Source: Morchella semilibera (taxonomy: Eukaryota > Ascomycota > Pezizomycetes > Pezizales > Morchellaceae). Taken from it: a stretch of DNA of 64,000 nucleotides. Below the pieces are notes generated by a model. That model worked only from the letters and a program-made list of their open reading frames with translations, was not told the origin of the DNA and searched no databases. Where the stretch lies: assembly GCA_009192285.1 (NCBI GenBank), contig CM018604.1, forward strand, positions 1,302,001 through 1,366,000, given 5' to 3'. The position numbers and the translations under genes were made by a program. Shown piece by piece: positions 48,508 through 59,555 of the stretch; positions within the stretch are counted from its first letter, which is position 1, and each line of letters begins with the position of its first letter.

Positions 48508-49449
48508 ATCTTTACTTTACTTGAATACGATTACGAGTATTTTAGTTGGGTGCAGACGAAAGTGGAGAGTGTGCCAATTTTTTTTCTTCGTTTTGTTGGA
48601 ATTTGAATCTATACCCGTCACTTTTTAATAGAGCGAATATGACGAATACGGATGGTTTAAAAGGTGATCGAAAAAAGGGTGTAATGCTCCATAGTCTTGA
48701 CTAATTTCAAACGTGTGCATTGCTTTATCAAACTGGCCATGGTTCGTGGTGACCATCTATCCTGAGGCAAATGCGAACATGTGACCCTTGTTATGTTCAA
48801 TCGATCGAGTGACAGGTCATGACAAAAACAAAACATCTATCACTCACAACCTAGGAAAGGAACCTCAAACTTATATAGCCTATTTTGACTTCTAAGCTGT
48901 GGCGAGCTTTGATTGACTCTTCGAATTGACAATGGGTTGTAGCTGACACAGCCCCCCTAGCATAGTCAAATCAAATCACTGCGCCTCCCGCGTCCTGGTG
49001 ATGCTGTTTGTGCCTATAATTTGGCTCCTCCGAAGAACTATACCTCGAATACTCCATATCAACACAAGAAGATTCTTGACATTTAGCATATGTGCTATTT
49101 CTAATGTACTAGATCACGCCAAAACGTAACTACATGTAGCCGATACGATACGCCTGTGGAACATTTTCTTCCTTCCGTGCAGTCGCTGTTGCGTGTGATA
49201 TCTTTCGTGGTTTATGAAGACAAGGCTCAAAAACATTGCTCGTATAGAAGGTAAAGTACAATTACCCGACCCCGCCAACAAGAAACCCTCTACCATGTCT
49301 GCCTTGATAAAAGCGTCGCGATCTTCTGCACCCAAAAGCTGAAAGCTAAACACCTATCAATACGCCAATAACACATATAACAACCTACTCTCCACCTGAG
49401 AACCTCCTTCCTCAATACATAACCCACCCCCAAACAGAAAGCAGTGATC
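48508..49449. other. intergenic region
   Basis: Holds the beta-tubulin 3' flank, an exact CGAGTGAY motif at 48806-48823 (+) with a weaker opposing copy near 48838, and TACATGTA at 49131. No gene seen. Confidence 0.5.
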
Positions 49450-50851
49450 ATGTCTTCTCCACCAAGTAAAACCCCCGAGCCCCAATCCCGGGAGCCTATT
49501 ACTGCCGGTTCGGACGCCGAAATTCTAATCACCAACCGCGAGAAGCTCGAAATCTGCAAAAAAAAGTTAAGTTTACGTATGTATCCAATACCATGCCCCG
49601 CATCAAAAAATACCTCACGTGTTAAACCCATCTGTGTTCTTGCATTAGCTGCTGTGTACGTTTCAACGGGCTTGAAGGCAATATTCCGAGGCCCTGGCGG
49701 CGCAGAATCATGGCACCGTGAAGTATATACTAGTATCTCGCGGCGGAATGCGAGGAACGGGCCAGAGAGTCCAGCACAGCGGCGCTGGAGATGGCCGAGC
49801 ACGGGCGATGTGGTGGGCGAGTATTGTAAGAAGGAGGGCGTTCGGGTACAGGCAGTGGAGCTGGCGCATGGGGCAAGGCTGCATTTATTGGGTGTAGGGG
49901 CTAGCGATGGAAAGGTTATCCTGTGGTATCATGGTGAGTTGGTGAGGGTTTATAAACTCTAAAAGTGACGCGAATAGAGTTGACGGTAGTAAGTGAGATG
50001 ATAGGCGGTGGCTATGTAGGACATCTGAAGACGGGCCATTTAATCTTCTTGATGGAATGCGTAAAGAAGCTGGAGAGCAGTAGAAAAAAGGCCTTGCTTG
50101 CGGTTTTGGAATATGGTAGGTTAATATATAGTATTTTGGAGGGCTAGAAATGGGTATTGACAATAATGCTTAGGGCTTGCTCCAGAAGTCAGATACCCAG
50201 TTCAATATATCCAGGGCGCGGAAGCCGTAAGGTATCTTCTCAATGATTCAAGATATAAACCCTCAGATGTAGGTCTCCCCCAACCCCTTCATCAATAGCA
50301 GCAACACTTAACACTCTGGTTATCAGATAATCATTGGGGGCGACTCGTCAGGCGGAAACCTAGCTCTCGGCGTCATTTCCCATATCCTCCATCCTCTTGA
50401 CGGGATCCAGGAACTTTCAATTGACCCCAAGCTCTTTGGCGGGATACTTCTTATCTCACCATGGGTAACATTTGCCAATACAGCCCCATCATTCAAGGAG
50501 AATGCCGGGAGGGACTACCTTCACGCCGAAGACGCCTCTGAATGGGCCCCTAGCGAGTTCTGTGATGAGGCTGACTACAACTCCTATAATCTACCCTTGT
50601 CCGCGGACGCAGATTGGTGGACAGGATTCCCAGGAGTGAAGACTCTGCTCGTATACGGCGACTGGGAGTTATCGCGGGATGATATTGAGGCGACTGGTGT
50701 GAATATGAAACAGGGAGGAGTACAAGGTTTGGAGGTGATAAAATGTGAGAAGGAGGTACATGCCGCGTGTATCTTTGATGCTCAGTTTGGATTTAAGCCT
50801 CAGGCTATGGCGAAGACTGTGCTCGGGTGGTTCGCAACGGTGTTTGAATAA
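49450..50851 (+). CDS. alpha/beta hydrolase fold-3 esterase/lipase-like protein
   Basis: Serine hydrolase of the HSL/fold-3 type; substrate unknown. Exons 49450-49576, 49649-49933, 50005-50115, 50174-50268, 50327-50851 sum to 1,143 nt, giving 380 residues. The oxyanion-hole motif HGGGY (~137-141) is rebuilt exactly across an intron. LAPEVRYPVQ, the nucleophile motif GDSSGG (Ser ~213), the acid region VYGDWELSRDD (~315-325) and the catalytic-type His (~351, EVHAA) follow in family order. No clear signal peptide is present, so it is probably cytosolic or membrane-associated. The N-terminal ~45 residues are variable. The first intron (72 nt) is a multiple of three and could be read through, so that junction is less sure. 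Confidence 0.85.
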
Positions 50852-53800
50852 GCGGTCGTGTGACCAGGAGGTGAGCAGGTCATACATCATCACTCGGTGC
50901 TTTCGAACGAGGCATAACTAAGTCAAAAATCGACCTACGTTCCAAGGAGTTTCCCCCGAATCGGGCAATCATAAAAACTAATACAAAGCCTCTAATAAAT
51001 GTGTTTTTCAGCAATATATACTGAGTTGTTCGAAACCTAATTGTTTAGTTGTTTTCTAAGTACTTGAGTAACGCTACAATGGTAAGTAATCTCTCAAGAT
51101 TATGAATAGCCAATGATATTTGGACTCTATATCTGTTTTGTAGCGGGTACACACAGCCTTGCATCGCCGCGTGGACGAAAAACCCCTGGGTGGGGCAGGT
51201 GGCTGTGGACTAAGCGTCTCTATGGTAGCAGTGCACGAGAGTTGATTGGGATGAATGGAAATTATTGAACCATGCAATATTGGAGAAAGCTTGATCTTGT
51301 ACTCTGCTGCCTCACAACCCGATTTCGAGTGATTTCTATGTATTGGTTAAACCGTAAATGTAACCCAACTCCCGTTTTTTCAAATATCCTTAAGGTCTGT
51401 ATAACCGTGAATTGAACACATTTGCCCTAGGATTGCAACGACCCTGTGGAAAGCCGTCTACTAATCGCACCACTGGTCAAATAAAGGTATCATCATAAGA
51501 TATGATAATGTTAATGCCAGCAAACTCATCTCTTAATCAACCTCAACTAAATGTGAACATTCTATTAGCTATGAACCAAGTGAAATAACCACCTATATGC
51601 GATCAGTGTATGATATTATGTGGATATGTGGATATGTGGAACCAATAACCAACCAATCAATTAACGGCCTAATGCATAAATCGTCAGAAAAATACTAAGC
51701 CTACATATCCTCCAACGTACCACCCCGGCATATTATCGATAACAAATATTCTAAACATTTTCCCTTAGTATATACGCAGCTCATAACTGTAGAAAGCATT
51801 CAGCCGGCTGCTTCGCTGTTCCGCTGCCATCTCAAAACTTTAATAAATTAGGGCTGATACTGTAGACTTTAGGTTGCACATTCGGAGAAAATATTCCAAA
51901 TAGGAATTATGTCCCTAATTATCATATTCGTTTACAAAGAGTCACAGCCATTTATGCTACGGCTAAAGTCCACTTTGGGGGGGGAGTGAGATGGCGATGT
52001 GGATTACATATATTGCCTGTCGATTGACCCGATTTTGACGTGTCTATATTTGGTGTTTGTGCCACTATAAACTATAAGCGCGACTGTTCTTTAATCCCTA
52101 ACAAAGGTTAACCAAGTGTACAAAAGGTTTCAAACAACGTTTAGTATGTGGTAGGACTGAGGCCAATACACAAGTTCTATTGGTTCCTGGTGGGGGCTAG
52201 GATCTGATCTTCCTCCGTGTCCTATACCTCGGCCCTAGGACTAGCGAGTGATAGTCTATGATAAAGGTAGATACGTGTAGACTCGCGATCACAAGTGGTG
52301 AAATTTCTGTCTCCTCTGCTCGAGATCAAACCACATACAGGTCAATTGCGGATGTCTGAGAGGAAATAGTTCCTTTCAGTCACACTCTAAGAATTAGCTT
52401 GCGGTTACTCAAGTTCCACATGCGTTGAACACATTACTCACTTGAAACGGGACTTCCGTCGTATTTATTCTCTTCAGATTGATGAATACCATGAATTTGC
52501 TTGAATCAACCCTACGGAATGACGTAAATCGGGTTACATAGGCCGCACAATTCTCAGACCTATCTGTCGACTCGATCCCTGGAATAAGCTAGATCATTAT
52601 AGATCTATATATACTATAGCACCACCAAGTTAATTTGGATGAGAAGCTGCCGATATGAAAAGAAAAAAGAAAAAGAAAAAACTCGGGACCGGATTTAAGA
52701 GAAGTGTGCTTACCGTAAGTCAAAGAGGCCGCCCTCTCCACAAACTATACAAAGCACATCCCCCCTCCCATGTGTAACCACGAGCTACACACACGTTCCG
52801 ACCCGAGAACTACTTGTTGGCATGAGAGGCCAGATTACGGATCTGGTCTATACATGGTTTTGTGGCGCACTGCATGTGCATGAGTACATGTTGATGCACA
52901 GGTCTTTATGCATCTTTATGCCGGTTATCCACGAAGATCTTTTGTTGGTTCTCCTTCGAATCCTTATTTTGACCCAACAGCATCTGACCTTGTGCTGGGG
53001 TGGAAGATACAGGTCCTCTGATGTCGTGACTGTGACTTTGATGGGGGGTCACGGTGCGTTATCGTCGTGTGGGACGGTGCTGAGGTCTCAGAAGGCTTAT
53101 TTGATACAACCAGCTGTAGCTCTAACCCTCTCTACACTTGGCTAGGCGCGAACCAGTGAGATTTCATATACATACTGCACGGATCGAAAAATTTGGAACT
53201 GCTACTTTCACGACGACCTACCTTGATTGAGCTATCACTTGCTATTCGCTCGACGCCCATCTTACCTGACGATTTGTTTCCTGTCTGCTGATGCGCAATC
53301 ACAATACTCCCGGGAGCCCGTGCAACTGCTTAGACTTCTGGTCATGTTATGGCCGGAGGAATACAACACCGATTTTCACCGCCGGGTATACCCCCACCCC
53401 AAGCAGCGAGGGAGGAACCGCCCACTAGAAGCTACTTCCCTCTGTATAGCGACCAAAAGGGATCTCCCGCCCCCCTAGAAGCTGTAAGATGGATTCCACC
53501 AACTACACCCCTGGGTAGCACGATAGATGATAATCGTGAGTATAGCTACTGCAAAAGGTTGCTTGAGGGTGGCTTTCAATCGAGAGTTTAGTGGTGAGTT
53601 GAGAGCCATCAGATTAAGAGTTGCAGAGAAGTATCTAAGGGTATAGTTACAATCCTACAAGGATTAAGCGTATTTGGTTATACATGTAGTTGCATAAAGT
53701 GTCACCCAGGTATGTGGCCCAACTTGTTCCTTATTTCCTAGACCTCTACACTACACAACCCAAAACAGCAACTAACCTCAGTATTTCCAGGCTTTAAAAG

Positions 53801-54596
53801 GCAATGACCATCAATATTGAACTAAACTCCCGCACCGCAACAACGAGAGTTTATGGCTCATCATACTTCCGCCTAGAACCGCTATCCCTCCCTCAACCAA
53901 TGTAGAGCTTACATCAGGGCTCTTCTTTAACCGAGCCTGAAGGCGATGCAGCACCATGGCGAAAAAGGGATTGCTAGCTGCAAGCAGCAAACGACAAACA
54001 TAATCGCGGGTCTCCGCCATGAACATCTCTAAGGTTAGATCGTCTCACTACGATAGATATTACTATAATTAGGGTGTAAGGACTCTATCGGGGGAAGTAC
54101 GGCCTGAAGAGTGCGGAAACGCTATCCAGGGAAACCCGGCGATATTGCCCGTGAGATTATCTGGTTGGTGAGCTTGGTCTAGCATAAAGCGCTACCATAT
54201 GTATATACATACATGTAGCTAGTGTTTATGGAGAAAGGAAGAACACCTTGTGCTGGAGCGCGCTGTTATCAATGGTTTTTTCCTCAGTATTGAGGCCCAC
54301 TGTTCTCAAAAAACACACCGAGTGATACCGCATGATCATAATAACACCACCCCACAACCACACGACCTAACTTTCCAACCCCCAAACCCATCACTTTCAA
54401 ACGGCCCCCACGACCAAGACAAGACCCCTGTAACCAAACTCACCCAACCCCTAACCCACTCGCCCCGCCGCGCCGGGTAACGTCATACTGCAAACTTCCC
54501 ACCCACGGTCCGGTACGTACGTACCTACGGTCAAGTGTACCTAAACAAACACAACCTCCCCATCCAAACATCTACAGCCCCGTAGAGCCTTACACA
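50852..54596. other. intergenic region, no recognised gene
   Basis: 3.7 kb. Motif-family copies lie at 50879-50896 (-, just past the hydrolase stop), 51326-51343 (+, one base short), 52245-52262 (+) and 54319-54336 (+, ~260 bases before SAM50). TACATGTA is at 53681 and 54210. A Pro-rich frame at 53349-53591 looks faintly protein-like but has no family match. Confidence 0.5.
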
Positions 54597-56372
54597 ATGG
54601 CGTCCCCCAGCACCCCCGAGGATGACGATGTACGCCAGCGTCCCTCCTCCCCAATTACTCAACCCAATTGGCACTGCTAAGAGAGTAGTATATAGGTTTC
54701 GCACGTCTTAAAAATTCAAGCACCGCTAGCCGTGAGGACGCCGTCAGGGAGAGGGTGAAGGCGCAGTATGAAAGGGCACAGAGGACTCTGGCTGGACTGG
54801 TAGGGCTTATTTTTCTTTCTTTCTTTCTTCTATTCCAAATTGGAATTTGGGGAGAGTGGGATTGATGCATGCGAGACTAATAGGTGGTGTGCTTGTCTAG
54901 ATAGACGAGAACTCGACACTGCCCGTCTCCATCTCGGAGATCAGAATCGAGGGTGCAAAGAACACCAGAAATGGCTTCCTGGCGAGCGTTGTGAGGCCGG
55001 CACTGAGCAGTGAGAGCGGGAAGAGCTACACGCTTTCTACGGCGCTCGAGGAGCTGCATGCACGGACCAACACCCTGCACCGCTTCGGTATGTCCATCCA
55101 CCTCACATCACCTACTATCTACAACTACCAGCATTAGAACCTACGGGGGAGGCAATTGGGCAATGCTAACACAGCCCCACCCCCCGAAAAGGAATTTTCC
55201 ACCCCACAATCAGCATATACCTCGACAAGAAGCCCACCAGTACCCCCACCCACACGGACCTCAGCGTCCTCCTCACCGTTGCCGAGAAGTCCCGTCTGCT
55301 CCTCAAAACCGGCACTGACATCGGCAACGCCGAAGGCACTGGTTACGTCCATGCTACCTATCGTAATGTCTTTGGCGGCGCCGAATCCCTTACCGGTTCC
55401 GCCTCCATAGGCACCCGCACCCGCTCGGCCTATGACCTCAACTTCTCAACCCCCGTTCTCGCAAACCCCGGTATCATCGCAGAACTCGGTGGCTATGCGA
55501 GCACGCGCTCGCACCACCACTATGCGAGCCACGAAGAGGCGCTCAAGGGCGGCCGCGCTGCCATAAAATGGGGCGAGCACGAGTTTGGCTACGCTGGTGT
55601 GTGGCGCCAACTCACAGAGCTCGGAAAGGACGCTAGTCCTAGCGTCCGCGGCGATGCAGGCGACACTGTAAAGAGTGCGCTGAGCTACTCGTTCCTGAGA
55701 GACCGCAGGGATAATGCGATGCTCCCCGGTAGCGGGTACCTGTGTAAGGCGACCACAGAACTAGCGGGGGTCGGTGGGCTCGCCGGCGATGTAGCGTTCG
55801 GGAAGATAGAGCTTGAGTCGCAGGGCGCGATGACGGAGCCCCGGACCGGAATCTCGTTTACGGCGGGACTAAGGAGCGGACTGCTATACCCACTGCCGGC
55901 GACGGCTTCGGGCGAGGAGAAGACACCTGTTAAGCCATCAAGGATCAACGATCGCTTCCAGATCGGTGGCCCAACGGGCGTGCGAGGGTTCAAGGAGTGC
56001 GGACTAGGGCCCAGGGATGGTGAGGACTCTGTCGGTGGAGATGCCTACATTGCCGGTGGTGCATCTGTTCTGTTCCCGCTGCCGAAGCTGGGGCGCGAGA
56101 AGCCGCTGAGGCTGCAGGCATTCGTCAATGGTGGCAGACTCGTCGGGCTACAGGGACTCGACAGGGAGAATGGCGGCGACGTCAATGAGAGTGTTAAACA
56201 GGCTGCCAGAAGCCTGACGAGCGAGCTGCCGAGTATCGCGGTAGGATTTGGTCTCGTGTATGCGCACCCTATTGCGAGGCTCGAGCTAAACTTTTGCCTG
56301 CCGATTGTGAAGAGGCCTAATGACAGGGCGAGAAAGGGGATACAGTTTGGAGTAGGGATGAACTTTTTGTAG
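54597..56372 (+). CDS. SAM50: SAM50/Tob55, mitochondrial outer-membrane beta-barrel assembly protein
   Basis: Core Omp85-family channel of the SAM complex, which inserts beta-barrels such as porin and Tom40 into the mitochondrial outer membrane. Exons 54597-54629, 54689-54799, 54901-55087, 55192-56372 sum to 1,512 nt, giving 503 residues. An N-terminal POTRA domain (VSISEIRIEGAKNTR to HPTISIYLDKK) precedes the 16-strand barrel (GYVHATYRNVFGGAESLTG to KGIQFGVGMNFL). The diagnostic loop-6 motif appears as GGPTGVRGF (VRGF ~374-377). The C-terminal Phe-Leu ending is typical of the barrel closure strand. The first intron boundary is chosen to keep frame (TATATAGG after gagagtag) and is the least certain junction. 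GC-rich coding, like TAF6 and UBC6. Confidence 0.93.
54811..54829. repeat. (TTTC)n microsatellite in SAM50 intron
   Basis: Pyrimidine tetramer repeat within the second SAM50 intron. Confidence 0.8.
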
Positions 56373-57087
56373 GTATTGTAGCTCCGTATGCTGTATGTGT
56401 GTGCTGTGTGTTCTTGTGCAAAATAGGGTTTCTTCTATTGTAGATTTTTATTCTTCTTCTTCTTCTTCTTCTTCTTCTCTTGTGTGTTAGCTAGTAGTTA
56501 GTCTGTAGGTCATAAAAAAACAATCGTGAATATAAAATTATATATAGAGCTACATTCATATAGTAGCCAGCTCAAATTCAAATTCAAGTTCAAACATCGG
56601 AATTGCGTGTTTCCGTGTACGTCGCGGGTATTTTTAGTCCTTCAGGGAAAGGAAAGGAAGGATCGCCAAGCCACACGCCACTTTGTGGGTCAAAGCTTCT
56701 CCCAGTTTTCTGTACGTTTGTTAGCTTCTTCTTCCTCTTCTTCTACGACTGCTGCCAGTGCTCAGCCTCCCACATCGCGCCTCTCTTCACTTCACCTCCA
56801 TTTCTATTTCTGTTCTGCTCTGCTCTTTCTCTATCACCATCAAGGTAGAAATAACGGGGGGGGAGTCTTTTCACTCACAGACAAGGACTGATCTATATAT
56901 CACTCACACACACACTCTGTGACTCTCACTTCTTGAAGCTCGATCAACCACCCCCCATCTCTCTCTCTCTGTCTACCCACGACACACGGGCCAGTTACAG
57001 TCAGAAGAAGAAGGCGGACAGAAGGCAGCAGCAGATAGCATCGCCCTCTCCTTCTAACTCCCCCCCCCGCTCCCGTCGTCGTTGATC
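56373..57087. other. SAM50 3' flank and UBC6 promoter
   Basis: 715 bases between two + strand genes. Holds the TTC repeat, short AAATTC repeats near 56573-56590 and CT-rich leader sequence before UBC6. No gene seen. Confidence 0.5.
56451..56477. repeat. (TTC)9 microsatellite
   Basis: Tandem TTC about 80 bases past the SAM50 stop, probably in its 3' UTR. Confidence 0.85.
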
Positions 57088-58083
57088 ATGGCTACCCGCG
57101 CAGCCAACAACCGCGTAAGGCCCCCCCCCCCACACACACACACATAATCACCTACTAACCAGCTTCCCTCTTAGCTTGCCCGCGAATATCTCGCGATCCA
57201 AAAGAACCCACCACCCTACATCCAAGCTCACCCTAGCGAGTCTAATATCCTCGAGTAAGCCTCTTCCCTCCCTCTCTTCCCCCCCCCCCCCCTTACCCAC
57301 CACTAACCCGCTACCCCTCCTAAATCTAGATGGCATTTCATCATCACGGGCCCTGAAGACACCCCCTACGAGAATGGCCAATACTGGGGTACCCTCGTCT
57401 TCCCCCCCGACTACCCCTTCAAGCCCCCTGCCATCCGCATGATGACGCCCTCAGGACGCTTCCAAACCAGTACCCGCCTATGTCTCTCAATCTCCGACTT
57501 CCACCCAAAGTCCTTCAACCCAGCTTGGGAGGTCTCCACAATCCTCATAGGCCTCCTCTCCTTCATGACTAGCGAAGAGATGACTACAGGCTCCATCAGC
57601 AGCTCCGCCGCGGACCGCCGCCTCCTCGCCGCCCGCACCCGCTGGTGGAACAGTACCGGTGGCGGTTCAGGCGTCCTAGATTCAAATCTGGGTATGGTCG
57701 TGCCGAATACGGTGGCGCCGGGACCGACGGGGCGTGGGGTGGGGTGGGGTGACCTTGGGAAAAGGTTCAGGACAGAGTGGCCTGATGTTGATAAGGAGAA
57801 CTGGGAGTGGATGGAGACCCAGAGGGTCAATATGCATACGGGCATGGCGATGCCGGCATTGGGGTCGCAGGCGGCCGCGGAAACACCGACACCGACTGGG
57901 AGTGTGGTGGCTGCGCCGGGTGCGAGAAAGAGGGCGGCAGGGGGTGCGAGTGGGAGTGCGGCAACGGCAGCGGCGGGAGAGGCCGTCGTTAGGGTGGGAG
58001 AGACGTGGATGAGGAGGCATAAGGTGCTCGTAGGGGCGATAGTCCTACTTGTCTATGTGCTTCTGGCGAGGGTGCTAGAGTAG
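57088..58083 (+). CDS. UBC6: UBC6-type tail-anchored ubiquitin-conjugating enzyme (E2 J2)
   Basis: ER-membrane E2 that works with Doa10-type ligases in ER-associated degradation. Exons 57088-57114, 57175-57254, 57330-58083 sum to 861 nt, giving 286 residues. The UBC fold covers residues ~8-160: LAREYLAIQKNPPPYIQAHP, WHFIITGPEDTPYENGQYWG, FPPDYPFKPPAIRM, and the active-site Cys87 in RLCLSISDFHPKSFNPAWEV, the same number as in yeast Ubc6. A Gly/Ala/Thr-rich linker leads to one C-terminal membrane helix (VGAIVLLVYVLLARVL) with almost nothing after it, the tail-anchor layout. Both introns contain long C-runs (C11 at 57121, C14 at 57279). Confidence 0.96.
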
Positions 58084-59555
58084 GTGGCCTCTTCTTGTCT
58101 TTTTCTTTCGCTCCTTCTGTGTCGGTTCCTTTTTTTCCCTTTCTTTTTCGCTTTTCTTTTGTGCAAGGAGAGTAATGATCTAGGGCCTAACTCTTTATTT
58201 ACTCCTTCGCTCCCTATATCTGTAGCTAACCAATTACTGCGTCTACATCAACTTCTACTACTTACTGGCTAGCCAGCCAGCCAGCTTGTACTTCTTTCTT
58301 TGTGTTTTCCAGTTATTGAACCCTCTTTTCTCGATTCTAGATATGGTAGTTAGTATTTCTTCTCGCGGTTTTGTCTCCTTAGTGCTGGTGGGTGGTCGTG
58401 GTGTCTGGGCTAATAAATTGGAAATCTCTCTCTCTCCTGAACTATTTGCCCCTCTTTTATTGCCGTGTTAGCAGTGCGATATGGTATGCCAGGGCAGAGC
58501 TGGTTTAAATTTTAGCAATATGAGTGTTTCTTACTAGCATATATGCAGTTCTGCTGGATGCTGTGAGCCGTTAGTGTTTTGTGTGGTAGAGGATGTGCGA
58601 GTGATGTTCTGTGATTGATTATTTAACCGGAGATTGATACTTCATACATTACATGTATGTATTTAACCGAGCGGTTAATTGAATCCGAGAGTAATGGGGA
58701 GCGAGTGGCCTTGGGGGTCTTGGGGATGAGTGAGTCCCTGTGATTCAGTAGGACTCTGAGCTTATGCGCTGGTCACTACACTACGCGCACGTAAAGTACA
58801 TAGTACTACTACGTACGACTGTATCGTAACGCTCTACTGTCAAAACTCACGGCCTTTCGGGGCCAAATGCACTAGGCTCGACTAGGCCACAGGTGGAAGG
58901 GCCCCACCTTAGCCACGACTTTTATTCTACTACATGTAAGTACATGTATGTATACATAAGGTATAGACATGTATAATCACATGTACTTATATTTGAGCTA
59001 GCTAGGAGATTAGGGGTGGTAACCAAAGGGATATTGAAGATGGGTTATATTGAGCTTTCGTAAAGTAGGATGTTCTGCAACAAATTCACCGTGGCTGATA
59101 TTAATATAATTATATAAGGGTGCACGCCCTATCGCGCCTGGTAAGGCAGACCGCCCAAATAATGGCATAGCTGTGTAGAGGGACTCACTCGGACCCACAA
59201 TGTCTGGAGGTCGTGTATGTGATACGCGGACCTGGTTTTACTACATTGTACTAGTGGATGGGATGTTGCACTGGCAGTAGTACTACATCGTGGAGCTGTC
59301 TTGTGGTCTTACCGGATATCAAGTGCCGCAGGAATTGGGAACATTTATAATGAAATATACTCCTCCCCCACTCAACTTGGCAGAATATGCACCATGTTCA
59401 AAGCACCAAAATCCGGCCTACAATTTGTAGTCCACTCCATCTCACTAACTTAAAACCTTAATAATCCACATAACCGAGAATATTCCCAACACCGCTCACC
59501 TCAGCGCGCCTACTTAATCAACAAGTCAATCAGTCATTCCAAAAACCGCTCAGGA
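58084..59555. other. intergenic region between convergent genes
   Basis: Probable UBC6 3' UTR, then motif copies at 58598-58615 (+, exact) and 58727-58744 (+, variant TGAGTGAG). TACATGTA is at 58650, 58931 and 58941. No gene seen. Confidence 0.5.

Noticed and set aside
53349-53591. Pro-rich 80-codon frame
   Set aside because: No start context, family or neighbouring exon; may be chance or an old relic.
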